A DNA stretch of 64,000 nt from Eleusine coracana subsp. coracana (GCA_032690845.1 CM064417.1:24331622-24395621); one strand, 5' to 3'. Positions 33,212-44,545 are shown, numbered from the stretch's first letter. The notes: a model not told the origin generated them from the letters alone. Program-made: numbers and translations.

Positions 33212-35306
33212 ATGAAGTACACCCCCACGCACCCACTCGGCCTGGGCGCCAGTGGTTTCGGAGGAGAGCGGATTCGGCGCCGCGGGGCCTCGGGGGGCCC
33301 ACCGCGTGGTTACCGCGAGAAGCCGCGTCCGAGGAATGGGATGGGTTTCTCTCTCTCTCTTTGCTCTCTGCTGCCTGATACTCTATATACTTGTACTGCA
33401 ATTCTACCAGCGGTATACTTGTACTGCAAGCCCAGCTATAATAATAAATAAATAAATAAATCGTAACTAATAATTCTTGTATATCTTCACGATTTCGTGT
33501 ACCGCAGGTTGTTGCTCCTTCCTAATACGACGCCCGTTCCTGGCTATTTTGTTTGCGTACATACTACATGCCGTAGTACAGGTGTATACTAAGGAAAAAA
33601 ATACAGTACAAGTAAGCAAAAACAGGCGGGCCCCATGGCGCAGGCGATCTGACGGCAGAAGCATCCAAGGAGTCCGGGGGCGCCGGGCGTGGCCTCCACG
33701 TCCCGTGGGCAGCCACTCCGAAGCGGCCAGGCCAGCCAGAAAGAAGGAAAAGAAGCCGCGGCGCTTTCGCCACATACCGCGACACCGGAAAAAAGGCAAA
33801 GCAAACCAAGGTTGGGTTGGGGCTCCCGGTTTTGTGGAATTCGTACAGCGACGGCCCCTGTTTCCGGGTGCCTCCTGTGGGCGGGCGGGAGCCAATACCG
33901 TGGGCGGGCGGGTTTTGGATTTGCTTTGCTGGTGACGAACGAACTAACCCCGACCCCCACGCGCGGGGGTCCTCCACGGTTTTTGGCTTCTGTGTGCTCT
34001 GCCTGGGCCCCTACCTGACGTGGACTCGTTCTCTATCGCGCCTCCTCATGCTTATCTTTCGCCAACCAATCAACGCTAATTCTATGGGTTAACTAGAATT
34101 AAATACTATATTTGCACGTAATCTTAACAGTTTGTTATTATTTTCTGCGGCTGCATTGTTTCAAATAAAATAAAAATATGAGACTTACTAATTTTTAGCT
34201 GACTGAAAGTTTGAATAACAAACCATTGACGGGAAGGTTTTCGTTAAATGAAGGCTAGAAAATATGTAAAAATAAATTGACACTCATGCTAGTTTTCTAG
34301 CAAGTCTTCTTTTATTCATGGGTTGAGATTTCTATCTGTTAATTAAACATGTTATCTTTCTAGATATGGACATATCTTCATTTTTCTAAGCCATAGACTG
34401 TGACACTAAACTCGAAAATCACTTATTATAAAACCACATATTTTAATCTTGTCAATAATACATAACTCTCGTGGCTAGCTCACAAGAAACTAATTATTAT
34501 GAAAGTTTATCGGTCTGGCCAAAACCCATTTAGATTGTTGAACAGCAATATAAAACCTTTTTTCTGCGTACTATGGCTCCAAAATTAATTTCGTAGGCAA
34601 TGAAAAGCGCCATAGCTCAAGAAGTAAATATAGGAAGGAAGTTATGTTTTGCCTTCAAATCGGTGTACGTTTAATGGGAAGAGTATAACTTGTTTTCTAA
34701 GCATTATTTGATTGCCTATGTTATCATTTGATTCTGTGACGACAAACTGGGACGATAATGGTTCAGCTAATTGTTAACAATTTGTTGTTTTGAATCTTTG
34801 ATTGAAAACTATCATCCACTAATAAGAATGTTTATTTTTTAGTTCTTACCGAATTTTTATTTTTTAGTTCTTACCAGCAGCGCTCCATTAACATGGGACA
34901 ATACTGTTGGTTCAATGCCCCTACTTGCCGTCCAGACCGAAAGCAGAACAGTACACTCTGCAGACGCCGATCAGGTGTCCGCCCTCCCATGCGACTACAC
35001 GAGCTGTCCTAGATGGCTCACATTCTCTCATGTGAAAGATGCGATGATCTCGTACTGACTATGCAAATATTATTTCCTAGACTTTCGGGAATCGATATCT
35101 AATGCTAAACCATCAGCTGCGTCCATGGTTTTGGGAAGGCCTGGTTTCCGTCTTTGTTGGAGTGGGGGCTCCAACTTCCCAGCCTTGCCCCCCAACGTTC
35201 CTAGTTGATCCCTTAGTAATGTAGAGGCAATTTATATATATGGAACCAAAGAGATCACAGAATCTAGGATTATCAACATCTTAATAACTCCTATAATATA
35301 AAAGTA
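33212..35306. other. LBD upstream region and AT-rich intergenic DNA
   Basis: A GC-rich proximal part (33240-34030) contains a short CT run (33347-33362). From 34080 the sequence is AT-rich with no recognisable gene or transposon end. A short tandem copy of TTTATTTTTTAGTTCTTACC occurs near 34828-34876. Open frames in the GC-rich part are unsupported. Confidence 0.5.
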
Positions 35307-35609
35307 CTCCCTCCGTCCATGTATAGAGGGTGCATTAATATTTTTGAGTTTTCCACGAAAACAAGGTGTATATCAATTGAGCCTCTTCGTTACTCGTGCA
35401 TTTTCCTGTACCATCACCGTAACTTCTTCCTGCTCAATCACTCCGCCGCTACCACATACTGCTTCGTCGATCAAGCACTAGAGGTGCCAGACTCTGAATA
35501 GTTTGTGGTCGAGGTGCCAGACTCTGAAGAACAAGATGAAGCGGGTGAATAAGATTTCTTTGTCGTTGTCCCTGATTTTGAAAATGAAGCCGAAGCGCTA
35601 GAAGAAAAG

Positions 35610-35888
35610 GTGGAGGCAACGTCATCTGAGGAACAAGAACAAGAGATGGCCGAGGAGCCAGACTCTGAAGAACAAGATGTAGAGGCCGAGGAAGAAGAAG
35701 AAGAGATGGTCGAGGAAGAAGAAGAAGAGGCCGAGGAATCAGACGAAGAGATGTCAGTCTCAAGCTTGATGAAGCTTGCTACAACAAAAGAATGGAGCTT
35801 TCCGGATCACAAAGCACGACATGAGATGGACGAGTTCATGTTGCCTGTTGTGCACCCACTTGTCTACGGAGATCACCCGCAGAGGTGA
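35610..35888 (+). pseudogene. Acidic repeat-containing frame inside the mariner
   Basis: Ninety-two residues are dominated by Glu (EEEEEEMVEEEEEEAEESDEE), with the phrase VPDSEEQD or PDSEEQD repeated in the same frame upstream and inside. A non-acidic tail follows (WSFPDHKARHEMDEFMLPVV). The frame upstream of the ATG is also protein-like back to about 35450 but has two stops. It is not part of a known mariner transposase and is opposite in strand. It could be a captured host fragment. I recognise no family. Confidence 0.4.
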
Positions 35889-36040
35889 ATGATGCATCAA
35901 TTACAATGTTCTAGATTGGTCGAGGTTTTGTTTGTCGGTAAGATTTTGTCTAGCATTTGCTAAGAATATGCAAGTTCATGATGAATCAGTTGCACCTAGA
36001 ATGAATAAGAAATTGTAAAAGAGAATTTTGGCCAAGATAC

Positions 36041-36160
36041 AAAAGCTAGTGCTTGATTGTAAGTTTGCAGATCAAATTACAAAAGGTAGTGCTTGATTGT
36101 AAGTTTGCAGGTCAAATTACAAAAGCTAGTGCTTGATTGTAATTTTGCGGATCACATTGT
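36041..36160. repeat. Three 40-bp tandem repeats at the 3' end of the mariner transposase
   Basis: Units starting AAAAG(C/G)TAGTGCTTGATTGT begin at 36041, 36081 and 36121. The rightmost unit overlaps the last transposase codons (stop at 36112-36114). The other two are duplicated copies of the CDS end placed downstream of the stop. Confidence 0.9.
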
Positions 36161-37613
36161 AATGTTATTGGCAACACTTCTTGCATCTCCAAAGTTTTCT
36201 TCTTCATATGTGGAATGTCATAGAACTGACCACCATTTTGTTTCATTATCTCCATCATGCAACTCTGCGGTGTTATAAAAATATTTTGATATGCTTCTTC
36301 AACTTTGCTCACAATTTCCTCAACATTGTTGGGTGTTCTTTGTGAAACAATGCCTGAATTGCAGAGAAAAAAACCTAGGTTCAATGCATTGAAATCTGGA
36401 CTGTTTGGTGGCTGACATGTCATTCGAATGTCCCAACCACCAGATTGTGCAACCTCCACAAAACCAGGATCGTTGATATCGATATGGGTCTTTGCATTGT
36501 CTTGTTGGATAAACATTGGCATGCCTTTCTCCTCGACTGGACATTTGGCTTTAGTAGCAGGAATGACTTTGTTTATCAAGAAGTCTCGACAATGTTCCTT
36601 CCTCACAGATGTCTTTGCCTTTGTAACCTGGTACCTGTCATTTGAATGTCTACGAAACCAACCTTCCTTGAACCGTTTATGCAGTGTGCTTTTCTTCACA
36701 CCTAATGCTTGAGCTATGTCCTTCAAAGTTGTTCTCTCACATAGGTCAATATTTTTTATGGCTTCTGCAGAAATCTCAACCTTCTTCGGCCACTATTCCT
36801 TTTCCTTTTGTCCTTCAATCCATCAAAACCACCTGATTGGCCTTTACTCCAAATTTTTTGCACTGTTCTCAGAGGCATGCCAGACATTGCTGCAACTTCT
36901 TTTAAAACAGGAGGATCTGTTCTTGCTAGTAACTCACCATAGATGGTGAACTTCTCTTGAATAGGATAAGTCCTTCGTTTCTTACCACCTGTACCTACAG
37001 GAAAACAATTTCATATGGTGTACACGTATGGCAAATGACAAATGAAAAACAAATCATGCACTGACCATAGGTGCAAGGTGCAGTTTCTCCAGTAGAATGG
37101 TCCTCTTCCCCATTGCTGGCATCCTGTGATTGTTCTGTTGCAATTATCAGTAAATGCTTTCAAAACAATGGTTGTTGTCGGAAATTATTCAGAATTGGCT
37201 TAACCTTCATAACCCCAATGCCAAAACAAGCCGTTCTCACTATCTTGTGCAGAGTCATTATCATTTCCAGTACCATCAGATTCTAAACATCGTACAAGGA
37301 CGAGCATATCTTCATATGACAAAAAAAGGATCAAAACACCGCACAAGGATGAGCATATCTCAATTACCGCCAGTAGAAGGCACTGAATCTTCAGCATCGA
37401 CGACATGTATATGAATATTGTTCAGATCGAATCCCACTCCCGCATTATGGTTAGCTTCAGCTGGTACGTTGTTAAGATCAAACCATACGAGTTCTGCTGC
37501 AAAAGAGAAAAGTACAGATTGTGTGACATTGAAAAGAAAAACAAGAAGAGTAGGAAGACTGTGTCACTACCATCATCATCAAGCGGGTTGGAGTTTAGAT
37601 CTATAGCTGCCAT
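36112..37613 (-). pseudogene. Mariner transposase, internally deleted
   Basis: The ATG at 37613 starts MAAIDLNSNPLDDD, an Osmar-like opening. A short exon 1 (37613-37571) ends at a GT, and a TTTTGCAG acceptor near 37497 leads to exon 2 (to about 37368). Downstream are helix-turn-helix DNA-binding segments (KEVAAMSGMPLRTVQKIWSK near 36850-36950, then LKDIAQALGVKKSTLHKRF at 36720-36660). A one-base frameshift lies near 36790. After GWFRRHSND the frame jumps to RYQVTKAKTSVRKEH, so the block with the first catalytic aspartate (around the IDEKWF motif in the family) is missing. The second (FIQQDNAKTH) and third (PPNSPDFNALN) catalytic blocks are present at DD39D-like spacing. Without the first aspartate it cannot cut DNA. 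Confidence 0.87.
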
Positions 37614-37723
37614 TGGTCTCAGTGAGAAGGAATGGAACAAGTGAGAACACAGAATGGAGCCGCAGTTTTTATAGAGTGGTGCACGACCAAGTTTAAATTG
37701 ACTGAGCGGAGATGAAATTTTGA

Positions 37724-38796
37724 GTCTTTTACCTCTATGCCATTAAAAAAGTTACCAGTTATCTATGTGCCACAAAAGTTTAGAGACACATGTATGCCAT
37801 GAGCTTAACTTTCGTTTACCCGTGCGCCATTTTGGATGGATAGAGAGGTAACGGAGGTTAAATGAGTTGTACAAAGATAATTTTGTCCTTCTTCGTTGTA
37901 CCTGTCGGGCTCCAGGTCTCAGCCGTTCCCTATCTCCAAACTCTTCTTCACAGCCGCCACCACCTTCACCGATGCCGCCGGGCTCTAGGTCTCGCCCGCC
38001 GCCGTTGGCGGCCGGATATGCCTGAGGCACGCCAGCTTCTTCGCCCACACGCGGACCACGTCCATCCACCCCGCGATACACATCGTGAGCTCCACCGGCT
38101 CGCGCGGCCCGCCGCCGCCGCTCATCGCTGGCGTGGTCTGTGGCGGCACGAGGAACAGCAGCGCCGACGCCTCAAGCAGCAGTGCGACGACGACAACGGT
38201 GGCGAGGTCCATGCAGCTCACCGCCAGACGCGCGTGGGTGAAGAAGCTGCTATCGAGTCGGCCTGGGAGCACGCGCCGGCGCCGGTGAAGAACGGGGGAG
38301 GAGTCGGGGGAGGAAGGAGGCTCGGGCTCGAGATGTAGGCCTGTCTGCCCCGTCGCCGTCGGATGTACACCCGCCCCGCCACCGCCCGAGAGGAGGCCCC
38401 GCCTGCCCCACCGCCATCGTACGTCCGCCCGTGCCACCGCCGCCCGAGAGGAGGCCCGCCCGCCTAGGCGTGCGCACGGCTGGGCATGCTGGTCCTGGGC
38501 GCCGACCTGGGCGCGTCGGCCTTCACCAAATCTGGCCCGCTGGAGGTGCTGCGCACGCTAGCCAGGGCACACGCACGGAGCGAGGGAGAAGAGATGTAAT
38601 TGGCTCAAGAGTAAAATAGTCATTTACTTATGTGGTCCTACATGTTAGAACTATGAAACCGTTGAAGTCTAACTTAAGGTGGATGGAATGGCACACGGGT
38701 AAACGAAAGTTAAGCTCATGACATACAGGTCTCTAAACTTTTTTATGACACACAGGTAAGTGACAACTTTCTTAATGGCGTAGAGGTAAAAAACTC
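37724..38796. mobile_element. Pack-MULE-like element nested in the mariner, 9-bp TSD
   Basis: About 110-bp inverted ends (left TTTTACCTCTATGCCATTAA..., right the reverse complement of the same with changes; both continue to TTAACTTTCGTTTACCCGTG) enclose a GC-rich core at 37950-38600. The direct repeat AAATTTTGA flanks it (37715-37723 and 38797-38805), the TSD length of Mutator-like elements. The core is far richer in GC than its surroundings and includes a minus-strand stretch with a hydrophobic helix (MDLATVVVVALLLEASALLF), which suggests a captured gene fragment. No transposase is present. Confidence 0.85.
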
Positions 38797-39121
38797 AAAT
38801 TTTGATTTAAAAGTGCAACGATGAAATTTTCACGGAGGGCGCGATGATGACATTTCGATGAAGTGCGCCAATATGAAATTTTGATCTCACAGGCGGCAGT
38901 GCAAAAACTTGTTTCTTTGCGCGGGCAATCCTGATCAGGCACAGTTTGAGAAAAGAAAAGACTGTCTGACATGCGGATCCATGAATTGAGCAGTCAATAA
39001 TGCCGATAAATCAGGATCCTAAATGCCGGGTGAAATGAAGTGTCCCTGCGACTTGCGATCAATAGAAACCATGATTTAAACGCAGCGGTAATATTCTTTG
39101 TCTTTGTACAAAGGAGAACGC

Positions 39122-39151
39122 GCCGTCTATAGATGGACGGATAGGAGGGAG
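39122..39151 (-). repeat. Right terminal inverted repeat of the mariner
   Basis: The reverse complement reads CTCCCTCCTATCCGTCCATC..., matching the left end (35307 onward) after a three-base insertion. Confidence 0.85.
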
Positions 39152-39339
39152 TATTGCTCAATTAGCATAGAAAAAGAACTGTGCCTTGAAAATCTTGAAC
39201 AGTTTCATCAGAACCTATCATGGATGATTCGCAAGGGAAGTTCAAGTAGATATCTACTCCTCATGGATTAAGGGTCATACATCACCTTGTTTACTTCTAG
39301 AAAGTAGAAACCCAGCACTCCAGTACTCAAGTGTGCAGA

Positions 39340-39793
39340 CGTTGGTTGAGAATAGGCAAGAGGCGGACTTCTGAAAAAATAGCGCCGCCCCGTATTATGT
39401 TCGGTCATCGTTGGTATTTACTAACGACGGCAGCAGATATTATGTTCGGTTCAACCTTTAAAAGATTTGATCGATGTACTTTTAGCGCCTTTTACTCCCT
39501 ACAGTGGTTGAGCATACAACGTCTGTTTTGTGACCTCCATATCTGTGGAGTCTTCTATTGGTTGAGACCGCGGATCGGTTTGTTGGTTGAGACCGCGGAT
39601 CGGTTTGGATCGGGTGCTGTTTCACGGTGATGGATTTTCCCGAAGTGGTGGACGGCACCGTGTGCAAGGAAGATGAAGGGTAGAGATCTAGTGACATACT
39701 TCAATGTAATTTTACTTTATGTTGAGGTCTCAATTGTAATAGGGGTTATATATTAATGAAGTTCGATCCCTTTCGCAAAAAAAAATAAAAAAA
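39340..39793 (+). mobile_element. Non-LTR (5'-truncated LINE or SINE-like) insertion with poly-A tail
   Basis: The segment ends TTCGATCCCTTTCGC followed by A-rich sequence. It is flanked by 16-base near-identical repeats, TACTCAAGTGTGCAGA (39324-39339) and TACTCAGGTGTGCAGA (39794-39809). A long TSD plus poly-A tail identifies target-primed reverse transcription. Inside is a tandem pair of TGGTTGAGACCGCGGATCGG at about 39560 and 39583. No coding domain is visible in the 454 bases. Confidence 0.85.
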
Positions 39794-39809
39794 ATACTCA
39801 GGTGTGCAG

Positions 39810-40559
39810 ATTTAAGCAGCCCATCGATTACAGAGAACCAGCGCAAATAAATACATCAAACCAGGGGCCCTAAAGTTGCTTACTTCAATATTAGCCGTCA
39901 ATGCAAGTCAATGTCCATTGCATGCATGATAAATATTCCTGCATCTATACTACTACTAGCTCCAAGTAGATATGAGGTGGAGAAGACGGCGTCGTCGGTC
40001 TTCTCTCTGCCAACGAGCGTGGGGCTGGCCGGTGCAGCGGTTTGCACACGCGACTTGGCCAAGAAGCAGCCATTCGTTCACACGGCTCGCTCGCCACTGG
40101 CTGACTTTCCTAACGGCTCCCATTTCCGCAGTTTTTCTATAAGGCAGAGGGCACCTTCCTGCAAACCTTCCTCCACTCCATGCAACTTGGAATGGAATAG
40201 TGAAACCCGGCGCTCCCATGGAATCGGCCACCTGATTTCACTTGTCATTGGCGGGTGACTGGATCACGGGAATTTTTAAGTCAGGTAGTTGCCCACTGGC
40301 CGATTAATCCATGGGCGACCGGTTGCATGCATCCCCCCTGGGCTTCTGCACGGCTGCACTTGGTGCTTAAACTATTCCCATGGTGGTTAAGCACGACAAA
40401 GTCCTGGGTTATGGAAGGAGGAGAATAGAGAATCTAGTGGGCGGTCCCAACAAGTGGGCGGACGGCGTAGTCACCGCGTGCCGTCCAGAGTTCTTTATTA
40501 CTGCAAATTGGATTTACTAATACATCTCTTGGTTCCGCCGTCTTGGCGTTCTCCTCTGG
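39810..40559. other. Intergenic DNA without recognisable features
   Basis: Mixed GC content. No domain, repeat end or RNA gene was recognised. Confidence 0.5.
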
Positions 40560-40567
40560 GTTTACAC

Positions 40568-40998
40568 CAGGTTAACAAAATCATGGTTAACCGGCTGTCA
40601 CACCGGTTTGGGCCGGTTACACAGTCCCGTTTGTTAACCGACGATTTTGATTTAAATTTATTTTATTTTTTAATATATAACAGGTATAACCAACCGGTTA
40701 GCCGGTAAAATCGGCCAGTTGACCGGTGGTTCAATTATTAAAATTGGAATTTGTAAACAAAACCAAGAAAAACCGGTGGTTCAATCATTAAAATTGAAAT
40801 TCATAAATAAAACCAAGAAACTGATTGATTAACCGGTGAAATCGGATGGGGAACCGATATTGAATAGTCTGTTCCTAGAAATGAGTTTTGCCCAGTTAAT
40901 TGATCGGTTTCCCAGTGAATTGGTCCCAACCGATTCTACCGATCGAAATGGTTATATTGGGACCGATTCTACCGATCGAAATGGTTATATAAACCTTG
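40568..40998. mobile_element. hAT-type MITE, 8-bp TSD GTTTACAC
   Basis: GTTTACAC stands at 40560-40567 and 40999-41006. The ends are CAGGTTAAC... and, reverse complemented, CAAGGTTTATATAACC. The inside is full of ACCGGTT/AACCGG motifs. Local duplications occur, such as ACCGATTCTACCGATCGAAA near 40930 and 40963. No coding sequence is present. Confidence 0.75.
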
Positions 40999-41707
40999 GT
41001 TTACACTGATGATCCGGGGAAATTTTGCGTGTTTCTCGTCTGCTCTTTACCGTAACTTCACAAGCGGACAACTCTAGTATATTTGCGATCTCAGTTTCTG
41101 TCAGGTACGTATATATGGACTCGCTGCGGCCCATGGTGCATCTTCTTACATAATGGAAATTCACAATATAGAGGGAACTTTATCGCTCATCTATACTCAC
41201 TTCTAAACTCACGGTGCATCTATATAGAGGGAACTTTATAATTGATGTTTTTCTATATATGTTTGTTATTTAGGCACAACTAGTGTAACATCGGTTTTAT
41301 GATAGATGTGGCATTTTTTTTTTCATCTTCACCAGTATCTATATATCTTTAGAAGATACAACCCACTAAAGATCATTAACTTCTAAATCTCTGCAACCAC
41401 AATGAGCCACATCACCCAAATTATTCTAACCATACGATTATTAGTTCGTGTTTTCATCTGTCCATCCAAGGCCCCTACTTAGCTGCCCACTTTCACGTTA
41501 ACATTGTCACAGTCTGAAATGAAATGAACAGACGCGGCCAGTCATTATAGCCGAGCTTTCACTCCTCGATCAGCTACTCCTTCCGTTTCTCCATCCAAAT
41601 ACCCCATTCAGTGCTTCCTTTTTTTCCATCTAATGCCCCGGACTACTTTATTGCCGACCTCTCTCCTGATGTATTTCAGCGGTTAACCCTCCAAATCTTC
41701 ACCATAC

Positions 41708-41710
<3 letters not shown>

Positions 41711-41751
<41 letters not shown>
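41711..41751. repeat. (TC)n microsatellite
   Basis: About 20 uninterrupted TC units inside the Helitron. Confidence 0.97.
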
Positions 41752-41754
<3 letters not shown>

Positions 41755-41880
41755 CTGGATTCCAGTTATATCGCATATACACAGTCGTACACCGAGTTGC
41801 TTCGAATTTGTACTACCAAATTATTTAGCAATATGATTCTTATTTGTAATAATACCAAGATCAATTTCCCATTATTATTT

Positions 41881-41998
41881 GATTATCCTGCTTCAGTTGT
41901 GATAATTTGTTTGGCAACAATATAAATCTTGAATTGCTTGATTATCATGCTTCAGTTGTGATAATTTGTTTGGCAACAATATAAATCTTGAATTTGTT
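41881..41998. repeat. 59-bp tandem duplication
   Basis: The unit GATTATC(C/A)TGCTTCAGTTG... begins at 41881 and 41940 and is nearly identical. Confidence 0.92.
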
Positions 41999-42390
41999 TT
42001 CTTTATATTTTAAGAAGTAGGGTTACTCTTTTCGTTGGTTCTGTTGAGATTTCACAAAGCTTAAAATTAAGCAGTAAACTTACCTCCTCATTGTTATATA
42101 GAGTTAAGGTCCACTTTTGTCGTTCTTTTTTGTATACAACCAGTATATATTTTGAACGGGACTTTGATTTCATAATTTATTAAATTAAAGCAGTACATCA
42201 AAGCGACAGTTGTGATGTAAGTTTTACGAGAGATTATGATCCTACCAAAAGATCATTTTTGATACTATATATGTAATTCTGAGATAATATAGCGGTACTT
42301 ATACTTTACGTTTTTACATGTACAAATATTTTTTAGGCCACCTAATATAGTTTTGTTTATATTCCACTTTTTTCACATCTCTATATTATT

Positions 42391-42568
42391 CCTCGGCCAA
42401 ATACTGCTATTTATATTCCACTGTTATTAAATGGTTAAATCTTGCAACGCTTCATGTCAAAGTGCAGATCAATGCCATTCCTCGGCCAAATATTTCTATT
42501 TATATTCCACTGCTATTGAACAGTTAAATCTTGCAACGCTTCATGTCAAAGTAAAGATCAATGCCACC
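42391..42568. repeat. 89-bp tandem duplication
   Basis: The unit CCTCGGCCAAATA...ATCAATGCCA begins at 42391 and 42480, with a few substitutions between copies. Confidence 0.92.
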
Positions 42569-43010
42569 AATATTGTATTCCTGTTGGTAACTAGCTATAA
42601 ATATAAATATTTATCTTGATGATTTGGTCTTTATCCCATTGATTTTCATCTTCAAAATATTAAACAAAATGATAGACCAATTGTTTAGTAGAACTAATAA
42701 AATTTATAAAGTAGTCGGACTATATATGTAGCGCCAAATTAAATCCTAAGAGAAAACATATGTATTATGCAAATCCCGCAGTTCGCACGGGGTTATCAAC
42801 TAGTTATGAGTTTGTTCATGTGCAATTTTGACATTTTCCAACCCTCACGTGTGTAGCTTAGCTTAGGCCTAATTTACGCTCGTTGAAAAGCAGCATATTC
42901 GAAATACTAATGAAAAGCACCTTATTCCTGCTTTTTAGTTCATTCTGAGAAGCTACGATCGATAAGATATTGCAATATTGTGTTTTGAGAACAACTTTTG
43001 CTTCTTCTTC

Positions 43011-43349
43011 TTTTTTTTTTTTTTGATACGGAACACCCTCCATTTTATTCATTGTCCAAAGGCAGAGAGTTACATATACCCACAGGAGGGTTTAAGAGCA
43101 AACCATGTTCGCCTGATAACATATACAATCCACTTTAGCTAGGTCGTGCGCATCAAAATTCGCGTTCCTGCTCTCATGAACAAACTCAACCGAAGTGAAA
43201 TTTGCCGCAGTCTTCCTGATATCCCTGATTACCTGACCATAGGTCCTCATTCCAGCTCCATGAACATTCCGGATGAGATTTGAGCAATCGCTTGCTATTC
43301 TCACGTTTGTAGATTCAGGTCTGAGCCAGAGATAAACCTTCCTGGCACG
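43011..43349 (-). pseudogene. LINE 3' end with RNase H-like domain fragment
   Basis: The minus-strand frame (43304-43092) contains IASDCSNLIRNVHGAG, YGQVIRDIRKTA and VEFVHESRNANFDAHDLAK. This is the C-terminal half of the RNase H domain (RVT_3 type) seen at the end of plant LINE ORF2 or related genes. A T run at 43011-43024 is the poly-A tail on the minus strand. The right side is cut by the LTR starting at 43350. Confidence 0.75.
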
Positions 43350-44545
43350 TGTAACACCCCAATTTTTAAAATAAGGAATAATTCAAAATTTTCTTAATTA
43401 ATTAAGGTGTTAACATTAATAAAAGCCATCTAAAGTAAAAACCAATAAAATAAAATACCTTGTTTGATGCATTCATGCCAAAATAGTTGCAGTAGGTTTT
43501 TATTGGGTGAAACTTGTTTTCAAAATTCGAGGAGAATTCGGCTTAGTTCAGAAATTGGAAACCAGAAATAGGAAATAGAATAGGAAAAGGAAAACCAGCC
43601 CGAGCTAGTGGGCCAGTATCTCCTCCCGTGGCCCAAATCCTTTTCCCTGCCGTGGCCCAGCTCCCCCTCCCCGCCCTCTCTTTCTCTGCCCGGCCTCGGC
43701 CCAACCCGACGCCCCGCCTGCTCGGCCTTTCGGCCCACCAGCTGTGCGCCACCCCGCCCCGCCCATCTTCTTCCTCCAGGAGAACAGAGCCGCCACCGAC
43801 ACTCGCCGATGCTCGCCGCCAACATCGTCCGGGCCCACGCCTTTACTCGTCGTTGTCGCCTTTCGCGTTACTCGCTGCAGACCATCGCGTCGCATCGTCT
43901 GAGCGCCTCTGTCCAAGCAGGGTCGTCCCGTCATCGCCCCACCGCTCAGGAAACGCACAACGCCATTGCAGAGCCCACCAGAGTAATGAGCACGACGCCA
44001 CCATGCCTTGACGTCATCTTCCCCCCCCCCCCCCCCCCCCCTTCTATAAATTGGATCCCCCGCCTCGTCAGCACCTCACCCCGAGCCACCAAAGCTGCGC
44101 ATCTCCGGATGGATGACCCAGTGCTGTCCTAGTCCACCATGGACTATGGACCAAAAACCTAGACCGTTCTACAGCTTCGTGGACCGAGTCCACCGGCTTT
44201 CTTATTTAAATTAATTCATAAAATCCCATATTAATGGCTGTTTTACAGATTACCCCTCATCTTTAATTTAACTAATATTTAAGTCCTATAATTTTACACT
44301 TAGATCCCTAGACTTTTGAATAATTATGTTTTAGCCCCTGTATTTTTACACAGAGACCCCTATACTTTTTCATAATTACATTTTAGTCCCTAGAAACTTT
44401 TCTGACCTAATTATAGATTAGTCCCTATATCTTTGAACTAGTATAACCTTTTACTCGTACCTCCAATTTCAGTGATTCTTGCGCTCACGCGATCGTAGGA
44501 ACATGTAGAAAATATCACTAGTGTGCTCCTGAGGTCTACCAGTGT
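43350..44545 (+). mobile_element. Tekay/Del-type gypsy LTR, truncated at its right end
   Basis: It starts TGTAACACCCCAATTTTTAAA, a typical beginning of Tekay/Del LTRs. A GC-rich leader (43600-43990) is followed by TATAAAT at 44045-44051, placing the promoter on the plus strand. A 21-base C run precedes the TATA box (44021-44041). Downstream are repeated TAGTCCCTATA/TTTAGTCCCT-like phrases (44280-44420). It ends at about 44545 where Athila-type sequence begins, with no matching TSD seen. Confidence 0.65.

Larger units (their letters stand above)
35307..39151 (-). mobile_element. Mariner-like (Osmar type) DNA transposon, TA target site
   Basis: The left end is CTCCCTCCGTCCATGTATAGA and the right end, reverse complemented, is CTCCCTCC(TAT)CCGTCCATCTATAGA. 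These are terminal inverted repeats of the plant mariner/Stowaway type, flanked by TA (35305-35306 and 39152-39153). A mariner transposase gene lies inside on the minus strand. The element also holds an acidic plus-strand frame and a Pack-MULE-like insertion. Confidence 0.9.
41338..42803 (+). mobile_element. Non-autonomous Helitron
   Basis: The segment starts TCTATATATC after an A (41337) and ends CTAG (42800-42803) before a T (42804), the A^T insertion rule of Helitrons. Ten bases upstream of CTAG is a short GC hairpin with CCCG (42775-42778) pairing with CGGG (42788-42791). No Rep/helicase is present. The inside holds a (TC)n run and two tandem duplications listed separately. The 5' end is less certain than the 3' end. 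Confidence 0.75.

Noticed and set aside
33467..34092. Several overlapping frames of 90-150 codons upstream of the LBD gene
   Set aside because: They overlap on both strands, have no domain and fall in a GC-rich upstream region.
36041..36160. Possible CRISPR-like repeat array
   Set aside because: Only three directly adjacent 40-bp copies without spacers, in a plant transposon.
44021..44041. 21-base C run (also about 14 C at 25325 and 16 G at 51079)
   Set aside because: Simple homopolymers whose length may be a sequencing artefact; no functional claim made.
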